From NCBI GenBank assembly GCA_018061375.1, contig JAGOUG010000037.1, positions 1-7,979 on the forward strand: a stretch of 7,979 nucleotides of DNA, read 5' to 3'. Position 1 is the stretch's first letter. Every line of letters starts with the position of its first letter. Both the position numbers and the translations under genes were made by a program. The DNA comes from Candidatus Saccharimonadota bacterium (GTDB taxonomy: Bacteria > Patescibacteriota > Saccharimonadia > Saccharimonadales > UBA7683). A model generated the notes under the pieces. That model was given only the letters and a program-made list of their open reading frames with translations, was not told the DNA's origin and ran no database searches. Positions 1 through 6,064 of the stretch are shown here, in pieces.

Positions 1-7
1 CAGATAC

Positions 8-13
8 TCACCT
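8..13 (-). promoter_or_regulatory. Shine-Dalgarno-like site for a gene beginning off the left edge
   Basis: Read on the minus strand the sequence is AGGTGA, followed by seven bases to the window edge. A start codon at or just beyond the edge would be at normal spacing. It lies about 65 bases downstream of the predicted start of transcription from the strong promoter at 82-110. The start codon itself cannot be seen, so this is an inference from spacing. Confidence 0.4.
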
Positions 14-81
14 CATACACACTACATACTTAAGGTACTTTGGGCATAACACGAATAGTGGATGCTCAACAAAGCCTATAA

Positions 82-110
82 ATTATAGCACTTATACAAA
101 AATATGTCAA
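82..110 (-). promoter_or_regulatory. Perfect consensus housekeeping promoter, pointing off the left edge
   Basis: On the minus strand TTGACA (110-105) is separated by exactly 17 bases from TATAAT (87-82): both hexamers and the spacer match the sigma-70/sigma-A consensus. Transcription would start near 75 and leave the window with a leader of about 75 bases. The promoter begins only 11 bases after the stop codon of the glycosyltransferase gene, so the next gene to the left has its own promoter and need not depend on read-through. The downstream gene is not visible. Confidence 0.85.
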
Positions 111-120
111 TATATCTACA

Positions 121-1245
121 TCAAGTATTGTGTGTGATGTATGTACTGACCCCAGTGCGGAAACGTTCAGGTGTGAATTTTTTTGCGAATGACTGAAGAT
201 CACCCGATTTATATTCGGTAGGATCGAACGCACGAAGTGCAGCCGCTAGGTTTTCAACTGATTGTTCATTAAAGAACGCGCCGGTCTTCCCTTCAATAAT
301 GTAATCGAGCGCCCCGCCAGAATTGTAGGCGATGACCGGTGTGCCCGCTGCAAGAGCTTCGACGGGGGCTATACCAAAGTCTTCATCGCCAGGGAACAAG
401 AACACTTCGGCACCGTGAGCAAGCTTCACAAGTTCTTCGTCAGAAACTCGGCCAGTAAATGTTACGGTTGGGCCTGCCAGCTTTTTAAGTTTTTCAGTTT
501 CTGGACCCGTACCAACAACGGTAAGTTTTGCGCCAATCAGGTTACAGGCCTCAATTGCAAGATCAAATTTTTTGTATGGCACATGACGACCCCACATTAT
601 GTAGCCGCTGCGCTTTTGGACTAAGGCGTCTTTGGGCGCGTTGATGTATCGTTCAACATCAACCGCAGGGAAGATGACGGTGCTGTCACGTCCGTAGTAT
701 TTTTTGATACGTCGCTTAACTTCGTTGGAGTTTGCTATAAAGTAATCAACGCCAGCAGCAGCCTGTAAGTCTAGTTTACGCATCCACCAGACAAATGGAG
801 GGATAACCGGCTTTATAAAGATGTTGAATATGCCAAAATGGAAGCTCTCTTTGAACTCTTTGTAGTGGCTCCAGTAATATCTGGTTGGTGTGTTGCAGTA
901 GCAAATATGTGTGGCGTCAGGTTGTTTTTTTACTGCCTTAGCTTCGGCGGTGGAGCTAGAAATAATAAGGTCATACTCAGACATATCGAGCCTTCGAAAC
1001 GCATGTGCGCGCAGTACTGGCCAAAGAATGTGTTTGTAGCGCAAAAATCTCGGAATGAGCCTCTGCAAATAGGTGGTGCGGACATCACAATCCGCAAATG
1101 CAGTCATCTTTTTTCGATCATACACCGAAGTATAAATAGGTGCATCTGGGTATAATTTGTGGAGTTCTAGAACGAGTGGTTCGGCACCGCCCATATTGGT
1201 AAGCCAGTCGTGTACAATCGCAACCTTGGGCCGTGGTTGTGACAC
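121..1245 (-). CDS. Family 4 glycosyltransferase (GT-B fold), WbaZ/mannosyltransferase-like
   Basis: The 374-residue protein probably transfers a sugar from a nucleotide-sugar donor to a growing lipid-linked glycan on the cytoplasmic face of the membrane. The N-terminal acceptor half opens with a beta strand and a Gly-rich turn (VHDWLTNMGGAE, 11-22), typical of this family. The C-terminal donor half has GRHVPYKKFDLAIEA (219-233), with the Arg and Lys expected to contact donor phosphates, and the EX7E motif Glu288 to Glu296 in EDFGIAPVEALAAGTPVIA. Length is normal for GT4. The start is GTG, placed directly after the TAG stop of the upstream sugar transferase with no gap. GGAG lies 8 bases upstream, inside the preceding gene, so translation is likely coupled. 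Resemblance to GDP-mannose-using WbaZ-type enzymes is by motif only; donor and acceptor are unknown. Confidence 0.9.
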   Translation of the reverse strand: MSQPRPKVAIVHDWLTNMGGAEPLVLELHKLYPDAPIYTSVYDRKKMTAFADCDVRTTYLQRLIPRFLRYKHILWPVLRAHAFRRLDMSEYDLIISSSTAEAKAVKKQPDATHICYCNTPTRYYWSHYKEFKESFHFGIFNIFIKPVIPPFVWWMRKLDLQAAAGVDYFIANSNEVKRRIKKYYGRDSTVIFPAVDVERYINAPKDALVQKRSGYIMWGRHVPYKKFDLAIEACNLIGAKLTVVGTGPETEKLKKLAGPTVTFTGRVSDEELVKLAHGAEVFLFPGDEDFGIAPVEALAAGTPVIAYNSGGALDYIIEGKTGAFFNEQSVENLAAALRAFDPTEYKSGDLQSFAKKFTPERFRTGVSTYITHNT

Positions 1246-2685
1246 CTACTTAGCTCCGCGACCATTAACAACTACAGCGAGTGTTTTTATGAGGATTTTG
1301 ATATCCATAATAAACGTCCAGTTCTGGACGTAGTAGAGATCTAATTGAATACGCTGTTCGTCAGTAATATCGCTTCTGCCAGAAACTTGCCATAAACCAG
1401 TCAGGCCGCTGCGGACACTGAGTAGCGAGGCACCATGTTGCTTCGAGTACTTGGCATCAATTTCACTGGCGATCATTGGGCGCGGGCCAACTAGGCTGAG
1501 ATCACCTTTTAGAATATTGAATAGCTGTGGAAGTTCATCGAGCGAACTTTTACGGAGGAAGTTCCCGAAAGGCGTAACGCGTGGATCACGTTCTACTTTA
1601 TAGTTTTTTTCATACTCTATTGCTAGATCTTCGCGGCCCATGGCGCGGAACTCATCACTAGCGAGTGCGTGTTCAAAACCCTTCTTGCGGCGCATACTCC
1701 TGAATTTATACACATTAAAATGACGACCCTTTTTAGTAACTCGCTCATGCGGATATATTACTTTGCCGGGGTTGAGGACTTTTTGAAGTACAGCGATACC
1801 TACAAGAACCGGGCTGAGCACAACGATCATAAAGAAGCTGACAAATATATCGAAGATCCGTTTTACGACCTCCCCCCAACCAAGCAGTGGTGTTTGAGAG
1901 ACGGAGATAATTGGATAGCCATTTAATACATCTACGATATTTTTGCCTGAATAAAACTCGACTTCACCGGGGATGAAGCTATAGCCAATGTGGTTTATAA
2001 GTGCGGATTCAAATACCTGTTGGTTTTTGCTGCTTTCTTCGTATAGTTCTGTTTGAATAATGGTATCAATATCGAGATCTTTCAGGCTACTGAGTGCGTT
2101 TTCTAAGTTGGTAAATTTTTTAGCCGAGCTGAGTGTTGCACCGGTGCCACAAATTGCCACAATGTTATAGCCAGAGTCCGCAGTATCTTTTATGTTCTGG
2201 ATGATATCACTTGCAACTGAACCGCTTCCAATAATCATGACACGCTGGATACCTCTGCCGTATCTGAATGCAATGTTTCTTGCTTGGCGTAGAACTTCAC
2301 GACCGATTATGAGTAGCACCAGCACTAAAATTGCAGCGTATACTGCTACAAGCCGGGCCGGAAAGACGGTCACGCCCGAGACGAAGGCAAAGCCGATTAC
2401 GAGTAGTATACCAAGGAACGATCCAATAATAAGTTTGCCAATTTCAGTTAGCCTTTTTTGGTAGACACGCGGAGTGTACAGATCGAGTGCCACGAAGGTT
2501 AGTAACCAAAAGGGAATGAGGGTTACAAAAATCTGGAAGTAATCTATAGCACTAATACTACTAATAAGTGGACGGGCATCGAGCTGCACGCGGAGTACGT
2601 AGGCAATGGTGAATGCGGCTAGTACTGCGAGGATGTCACTGATGATAAGAGCGAGGGTGTAGAGTCGGACTGATTTTACGGGCAC
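1246..2685 (-). CDS. Polyprenyl-phosphate sugar-1-phosphate transferase (WbaP/CpsE-like)
   Basis: The 479-residue membrane enzyme should transfer a sugar-1-phosphate from a nucleotide sugar to undecaprenyl phosphate, the first step of glycan assembly. Visible order: hydrophobic segments at about 8-30, 50-68, 85-103 and 110-128; a nucleotide-binding-like domain from 147 with Gly-rich IIGSGSVASD; a re-entrant membrane helix at about 276-300; and the catalytic bacterial sugar transferase domain to the C-terminus. Family signatures include KFRSM (327-331), Asp383-Glu384 in SLDELPQLFNILKGDLSLVG as the expected catalytic pair, GPRPM (400-404) and GLTGLWQVSGRSD (427-439). The full-length, multi-helix architecture matches WbaP/CpsE rather than the short PglC type. 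Start is GTG with AAGGAG 6 bases upstream, which fixes it well. It is the first gene of a two-gene operon with the glycosyltransferase. Sugar specificity (glucose, galactose or other) is not readable. Confidence 0.93.
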   Translation of the reverse strand: MPVKSVRLYTLALIISDILAVLAAFTIAYVLRVQLDARPLISSISAIDYFQIFVTLIPFWLLTFVALDLYTPRVYQKRLTEIGKLIIGSFLGILLVIGFAFVSGVTVFPARLVAVYAAILVLVLLIIGREVLRQARNIAFRYGRGIQRVMIIGSGSVASDIIQNIKDTADSGYNIVAICGTGATLSSAKKFTNLENALSSLKDLDIDTIIQTELYEESSKNQQVFESALINHIGYSFIPGEVEFYSGKNIVDVLNGYPIISVSQTPLLGWGEVVKRIFDIFVSFFMIVVLSPVLVGIAVLQKVLNPGKVIYPHERVTKKGRHFNVYKFRSMRRKKGFEHALASDEFRAMGREDLAIEYEKNYKVERDPRVTPFGNFLRKSSLDELPQLFNILKGDLSLVGPRPMIASEIDAKYSKQHGASLLSVRSGLTGLWQVSGRSDITDEQRIQLDLYYVQNWTFIMDIKILIKTLAVVVNGRGAK

Positions 2686-2757
2686 GGATATCTCCTTGTG
2701 GTTATAAAAAACCAGAAATGCAGTTTTTATTGCTGTATATATTGTATCATTACTGTA
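2686..2757. promoter_or_regulatory. Divergent promoter region between sugar transferase and ligase genes
   Basis: This short A+T-rich gap must hold promoters in both directions. On the minus strand an extended -10 (TGA then TACAAT, 2749-2741) would give a leader of about 48 bases before the well-placed AAGGAG (2697-2692) of the sugar transferase. On the plus strand TATCAT (2745-2750) could be a -10 with transcription starting at about the GTG at 2758. The two candidate -10 boxes overlap. No good -35 is seen on either strand, so the assignments are tentative. Confidence 0.4.
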
Positions 2758-4110
2758 GTGAAGAATTTATATACTCGGTTTAGTAAGGCGAATATTGTAG
2801 TCCGCGCTATGGCGGTCGGTTGGTTGGCAATTATGATACTTTTACCATTCCACGCCTTCATCTCTACCTGGGGTGGCACGACTATTGGGCCGCTCTGGGC
2901 CTGGAAGGCCTGGAAAGAAGTACTACTTGCGACACTTGTCGTGCTTGGTTTTGCGCAGTGCTTTATAGATAGAGAGTTACTCGGTACACTCTGGCACTCG
3001 TGGGTAACGCGCTTAATAGTTGTGTACGGAATTTTGCATGTAGTAATTGCACTTGTGGTTGGTAATCAGACAGATGCGTTGGTATTTGGGTTGGCCATAA
3101 ATCTACGCATCGTAAGCTTCCTGTTAGTGTCTGAGATTGTGGCATATTACCTTACGCCAAGCAGGCGCGAACTACTATACATTCTACTGATTCCAGCTGG
3201 TGGGGTAGTATTGTTTGGTTTGCTTCAGATGTTTGTGTTGCCGTATGATTTCCTGTCTTGGTTTGGCTATAAAACAAACGTTACGATTGCACCGTATAAC
3301 ACAATAGACCAGCAGTTGAATCAACTGAGGGCTATGAGTACGCTTCGGGGGCCAAACCCACTCGGCGCATATCTAATCCTACCCGGAATTGTGCTGTTTT
3401 GGATGACCTTAGAATATTTGCGAAAGTATCGCAAAAAGCACTTAACACCTGATTTGGTGCGTTTAGTAATTGCTACATCGGCATTTATATCTCTACTAGT
3501 CGTTCTATATAGCAGTCACTCGCGTTCTGCCTGGCTCGGATTTATGGCTGCATTAGGTCTCTATATATTTATGCGCGTTTCGCGAACCTTCAAGCTTGCG
3601 CTACTTGGTATCGGAGTTGTCGGCATGCTGTTGGTCGGCGGAGGTATATATCAGTATAGAAATACCCCATTTGTTCAAAACGTAATTTTGCATGATAATC
3701 CAGAGATTGGGCCGGAAGAGACCTCTAACCAGGGGCATATTGATTCGTTAAAGCAGGCGGTGAGTGATATTGCTGAGCGTCCACTGACAGGTTGTGCTCC
3801 AGGCTGCGCAGGACCAGCTTCTTTTTATGATGAAGACGGTGCTCGTCTGGCAGAAAACTACTATTTGCAGGTTGGGCAAGAAGTTGGGTTACTCGGTCTA
3901 TTATTATTTGCGGGAATCAGTGTACTGGTCGGCTTAGAATTGTATCGACGACGGTTAAATAGTATGGCACTGATTTTGTTCGTGACACTTATTGGTATCA
4001 GCGTAGCAAATCTATTACTTCATGTTTGGGCTGATGATACGCTTGCCTACGTTTGGTGGGGTGTTGCGGGGGTTGTGCTGGTGACACCACCACGGATACT
4101 AAATAAGTGA
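2758..4110 (+). CDS. O-antigen ligase / Wzy polymerase family membrane protein
   Basis: A polytopic membrane protein with roughly ten hydrophobic segments and the Wzy_C-type core of O-antigen ligases and polymerases. Numbering from the GTG at 2758: a loop with RGPNPLGAYL (197-206), the signature SHSRSAWLGF (253-262), then the large outer loop with a Gly/Pro segment ERPLTGCAPGCAGP (340-353) and ENYYLQVGQEVGLLG (366-380) leading into the last helices. Its role would be to polymerise or transfer lipid-linked glycan on the outer membrane face. An open frame extends back to a GTG at 2698, but that would place the start against the Shine-Dalgarno of the divergent gene and inside the promoter region, and the added 20 residues are Cys-rich and unlike the family. 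GTG 2758 (450 residues) or ATG 2809 (433 residues) are likelier; neither has a clear Shine-Dalgarno. Its 3' end overlaps galU by 12 bases tail to tail. Ligase versus polymerase cannot be told apart here. Confidence 0.85.
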   Translation: MKNLYTRFSKANIVVRAMAVGWLAIMILLPFHAFISTWGGTTIGPLWAWKAWKEVLLATLVVLGFAQCFIDRELLGTLWHSWVTRLIVVYGILHVVIALVVGNQTDALVFGLAINLRIVSFLLVSEIVAYYLTPSRRELLYILLIPAGGVVLFGLLQMFVLPYDFLSWFGYKTNVTIAPYNTIDQQLNQLRAMSTLRGPNPLGAYLILPGIVLFWMTLEYLRKYRKKHLTPDLVRLVIATSAFISLLVVLYSSHSRSAWLGFMAALGLYIFMRVSRTFKLALLGIGVVGMLLVGGGIYQYRNTPFVQNVILHDNPEIGPEETSNQGHIDSLKQAVSDIAERPLTGCAPGCAGPASFYDEDGARLAENYYLQVGQEVGLLGLLLFAGISVLVGLELYRRRLNSMALILFVTLIGISVANLLLHVWADDTLAYVWWGVAGVVLVTPPRILNK

Positions 4111-4989
4111 CCGTATATACCGCCTTAGTTCTTCGCTGAGGCTGGGGTCTTTTAGGGCTACGTCTATGACTGTTTTGAGGTAGCCGAGAGTGTTGCCGGT
4201 ATCATAGTAGTTGTCATGTTCGAGGGCACAGCCATAGATTGCCTTGCCTTCATCCATCATTTTCTGCAATACATACGTAGTGAGGTAAAATTCGTCACCG
4301 GCCGGTACATCAGCCTGTGCATCTCGGGCGTATTCGAGCACCTCAGGAGTTAAGAGGTATCCACCCACACTGGCAAGGTTAGTAGGCGCCGCTTCTCTAC
4401 CGGGTTTCTCGAGTATTCGAGATGCTTTTACCACGCCGCCGCGCACCTCGTCTCCTACTACTATGCCATACCGTTTGTAGTCGGCATCATCTTCTACGGT
4501 AATACAGGGTAGAATTGGGCTTAGAAACTCTTCGTAAAGTTCAATCATTTGTTTATACCTGTTATTCTTCCCGACAAAAAGGTCATCTGCGAATGTGTAT
4601 ATAAACGGCTCATCACCAAGAAGGTGTGAGGCGTTTAATATTGGGGTAGTACTGCCGTAAAGACCTTTCTGACGGATGTAGGCAAAGTTTGCCATATTAG
4701 GAATAGCTTCTATCTCAGCAAGTAGTTCTGATTTGTTGCCGGCCAGAAGGTTCTCTTTTAGGTCAGCGCTTACGGTATCAAAATGATCTTCAATACTGCG
4801 TTTGTGGTAGCCCGTAACAATAATAATATCTTCAATACCGGCTTCGACAAGCTGCTCAACAATATATTGAATGACCGGCTTATTAATAATAGGCAGCATT
4901 TCTTTCGGCATTGCTTTAGTTTGAGGTAGGAATCTGGTTCCAAAACCTGCTGCTGCGATGACTGCTTTTCTAACTTTTGGATTGCTCAT
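4099..4989 (-). CDS. galU: UTP-glucose-1-phosphate uridylyltransferase (GalU type)
   Basis: A 296-residue cytoplasmic nucleotidyltransferase expected to make UDP-glucose from UTP and glucose-1-phosphate, feeding the neighbouring glycan genes. The N-terminal nucleotide-binding signature GFGTRFLPQTKAMPKEML (15-32) is close to the GalU consensus, followed by NKPVIQY (36-42), GDEPF (125-129), the metal-site region ADD (134-136), LEKPG (193-197) and YDTGNTLGYLKT (262-273). The start is the ATG at 4989: TAGG lies 6 bases upstream and the homology begins here. An in-frame extension to 5058 runs back through the divergent promoter and is not real. Unusual: the stretch after RQKG is YGSTTPILNAS instead of the common GLGHAVLCA, and AGDEFYLTTYV replaces the usual GEIQLTDAI-like segment. 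A related sugar nucleotidyltransferase specificity cannot be excluded. Confidence 0.9.
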   Translation of the reverse strand: MSNPKVRKAVIAAAGFGTRFLPQTKAMPKEMLPIINKPVIQYIVEQLVEAGIEDIIIVTGYHKRSIEDHFDTVSADLKENLLAGNKSELLAEIEAIPNMANFAYIRQKGLYGSTTPILNASHLLGDEPFIYTFADDLFVGKNNRYKQMIELYEEFLSPILPCITVEDDADYKRYGIVVGDEVRGGVVKASRILEKPGREAAPTNLASVGGYLLTPEVLEYARDAQADVPAGDEFYLTTYVLQKMMDEGKAIYGCALEHDNYYDTGNTLGYLKTVIDVALKDPSLSEELRRYIRSLI

Positions 4990-5025
4990 TTGATACCTAC
5001 CAGTATAGCGTATACTATAGTTGTT
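4990..5025. promoter_or_regulatory. Symmetric divergent promoter between galU and gtrA
   Basis: The gap is 36 bases. It holds a perfect inverted repeat AGTATA-GCG-TATACT (5002-5016), so each strand reads TATACT, a 5-of-6 match to the -10 consensus. For gtrA, TTGATA (4990-4995) is a possible -35 but at a short 15-base spacing, and transcription would start near 5023, about three bases before the ATG. For galU, TATACT (5007-5002) would start transcription near 4995; an alternative TATAGT (5019-5014) would leave room for the TAGG ribosome site. The dyad could also be a protein-binding site. Confidence 0.5.
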
Positions 5026-5475
5026 ATGGCTAAAAGAACAAAAAGCATACAGAAACAATTGGTTGAATACTTAGTTGCGGGAGGCGCCTTCTTTTGGAGT
5101 GGATACATTGCTTTTGCGTTTTTTGATTCGGTACTACATTTACCATTATTTATTGCCAAGCAACTCGCAAATATTATTGGCCTATTGGTTAATTACTACC
5201 TTGAAGATCAGTGGGTGTTTAAAAAAGGCAAAGCTCGGGTTCCGTATGATCGGCGGCGAACAACACGCTACATTGCAATAACAATTGTTAACTTCGGAAT
5301 TGATTATCTGATAGTTGCTTCGCTCAAAGAGGCCGGAATTAGTCCATACATCGGGCAATTTGTTAGTGCGGGCTTCTTCACGATATGGAATTTTGTATGG
5401 TACAAGTACTGGGTATTTGCGCATCATCCATCTCGTAAAAAAGGTAAACGCAAACTACGAAAGAAGGTATCATGA
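5026..5475 (+). CDS. GtrA-family small membrane protein
   Basis: A 149-residue protein with four predicted membrane helices (about 14-34, 42-59, 81-101, 108-128) and a strongly basic C-terminal tail (RKKGKRKLRKK). The repeated pattern of a helix ending in NYYLEDQWVF (56-65) and later WNFVWYKYWVF (121-131) is the hallmark of the GtrA family. Members are thought to help move or present polyprenyl-linked sugars across the membrane for glycan modification; the exact substrate is rarely known. The chosen ATG is at 5026; the frame stays open to TTG 4990, but that would start on the base next to galU and inside the promoter. There is no Shine-Dalgarno before the ATG, and the candidate transcription start is only a few bases away, so translation may be leaderless. 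The stop overlaps the next gene as ATGA, making a two-gene operon. Confidence 0.88.
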   Translation: MAKRTKSIQKQLVEYLVAGGAFFWSGYIAFAFFDSVLHLPLFIAKQLANIIGLLVNYYLEDQWVFKKGKARVPYDRRRTTRYIAITIVNFGIDYLIVASLKEAGISPYIGQFVSAGFFTIWNFVWYKYWVFAHHPSRKKGKRKLRKKVS

Positions 5476-5912
5476 GTGTGCGACCAACCAAAAAACAACA
5501 AGAGCTACTAGTATTTGTAGAATCATTTATAGCAGAACATGGCTACGGCCCAAGCTACAGAGAGATCATGCATGGCTGTGAGTACACATCAGTAGCAACA
5601 GTTGCGGTTCATATTAATAACTTAATTACGCGGGGTCACCTAAGTAAACGAGACCACAGTGCTCGTTCACTTGAGGTGATTAAGCAAAAGACGGATGGAG
5701 CCCCGGGCTCACCTCAGATTAAAGTAACTGCAGCGAACGAAAAGTGGTTGATGGATGCAATAGAGGTAAAGTTTCAAGAAGTTGAGCAGAGCGCAAAGAT
5801 TGCCCAAAAAGATGTAGACCAACTATATATGCTAGTAGCGGCACTTTCTGTACTTGGTTTTGACGGCGCTGCAGTTGCCTTCAAAACAAGAATCAAAGCA
5901 ATTGAATCCTAA
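5472..5912 (+). CDS. LexA-type winged-helix DNA-binding protein lacking the S24 protease domain
   Basis: A 146-residue protein whose first 70 residues align by pattern with the LexA DNA-binding domain: PTKKQQELLVFVESFIAEHG (5-24), GPSYREI (26-32, equivalent to PT-x-x-EI), the recognition-helix region TSVATVAVHINNLITRGHL (39-57) and a wing ending RSLEVI (65-70). True LexA then has an Ala-Gly cleavage site and a Ser/Lys autoprotease. Here the C-terminal part (88-146) is short, helical and rich in Gln, Lys and Ala, with no such dyad, so it cannot self-cleave in the normal way. It could dimerise through the tail helices. It follows gtrA with an ATGA overlap and has AAGAAGG 4 bases before the ATG. 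It is likely a local transcription regulator; targets are unknown. Calling it the SOS repressor lexA is not justified. Confidence 0.82.
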   Translation: MSVRPTKKQQELLVFVESFIAEHGYGPSYREIMHGCEYTSVATVAVHINNLITRGHLSKRDHSARSLEVIKQKTDGAPGSPQIKVTAANEKWLMDAIEVKFQEVEQSAKIAQKDVDQLYMLVAALSVLGFDGAAVAFKTRIKAIES

Positions 5913-5917
5913 CTGTA

Positions 5918-5946
5918 TTTACAGAGGCGGACAAACAAGGTAGAAT
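5918..5946 (+). promoter_or_regulatory. Probable promoter of the tRNA-Asn gene
   Basis: TTTACA (5918-5923), a 17-base spacer and TAGAAT (5941-5946) each differ from the consensus hexamers by one base. Transcription would begin near 5953 and give a leader of about 37 bases before the mature tRNA 5' end. It starts just six bases after the stop codon of the LexA-like gene. Confidence 0.65.
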
Positions 5947-5956
5947 AGCTTTTGTA

Positions 5957-5971
5957 CTCAATTCAATTGAG
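5957..5971. repeat. 15-bp perfect palindrome in the tRNA-Asn leader
   Basis: CTCAATT-C-AATTGAG has 7-base arms around one central base. It lies between the predicted tRNA promoter start (about 5953) and the tRNA 5' end (5990). As RNA it can only form a short four-pair hairpin (CTCA/TGAG), so a DNA-level binding site is as plausible as a processing signal. Such a site just downstream of a promoter could act as an operator. No second copy was seen in the window. Confidence 0.45.
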
Positions 5972-5989
5972 AGCACCTTATACTCATAT

Positions 5990-6064
5990 TCCGGCGTAGC
6001 TCAGCGGTAGAGCAATTGACTGTTAATCAATGGGTCACTGGTTCGAATCCAGTCGCCGGAGCCA
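5990..6064 (+). tRNA. tRNA-Asn (anticodon GUU)
   Basis: A complete cloverleaf can be drawn: acceptor stem TCCGGCG (5990-5996) with CGCCGGA (6054-6060), D-arm stem GCTC/GAGC (5999-6013), anticodon stem ATTGA/TCAAT around loop CTGTTAA with anticodon GTT at 6022-6024, five-base variable region, T stem ACTGG/CCAGT around TTCGAAT, discriminator G at 6061 and an encoded CCA at 6062-6064. It decodes AAC and AAU. It has its own upstream promoter and a downstream intrinsic terminator. Its 3' half is overlapped on the other strand by the last codons of a serine recombinase, marking it as the target of an integrated element; the tRNA itself remains intact. Confidence 0.97.
6035..6064. other. Probable attachment site (attL) at the tRNA-Asn 3' end
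   Basis: The T arm, acceptor 3' strand and CCA of the tRNA are shared with the last nine codons and stop of the recombinase. This is the classic geometry of a tRNA-targeting element, where the element carries a copy of the tRNA 3' end so the tRNA stays functional. The exact crossover point cannot be set because the other end of the element (attR) is outside the window; no second copy of this sequence is present here. Confidence 0.6.

Noticed and set aside
262..1155. Two plus-strand open frames (262-624 and 838-1155)
   Set aside because: They lie wholly antisense to the well-supported glycosyltransferase gene, have no ribosome site or recognisable domain, and their composition follows the reverse of the real gene.
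2698..2757. GTG at 2698 as the ligase start
   Set aside because: It sits directly against the opposite-strand ribosome site, lies upstream of any plausible promoter for this gene, and adds a Cys-rich stretch not expected in the family.
4122..4142. Hairpin GCCTTAG/CTGAGGC as a terminator for the ligase gene
   Set aside because: The stem has a wobble pair and is followed by TGGGGTC rather than a T tract; it also lies inside the galU coding sequence. It may be chance.
4990..5058. A 23-residue N-terminal extension of galU
   Set aside because: It would run through the divergent promoter and into the start of gtrA; the family homology and ribosome site both begin at the ATG at 4989.
5979..5984. 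TATACT just before the tRNA as its -10 box
   Set aside because: No -35 stands at a suitable distance and it would start transcription at the mature tRNA end; the TTTACA-17-TAGAAT pair upstream is a better promoter.
5472..5989. Canonical SOS box (GAAC-N4-GTTC type) near the LexA-like gene
   Set aside because: None was found upstream of the gtrA operon, in the gene or before the tRNA; the only dyads there have unrelated sequences.
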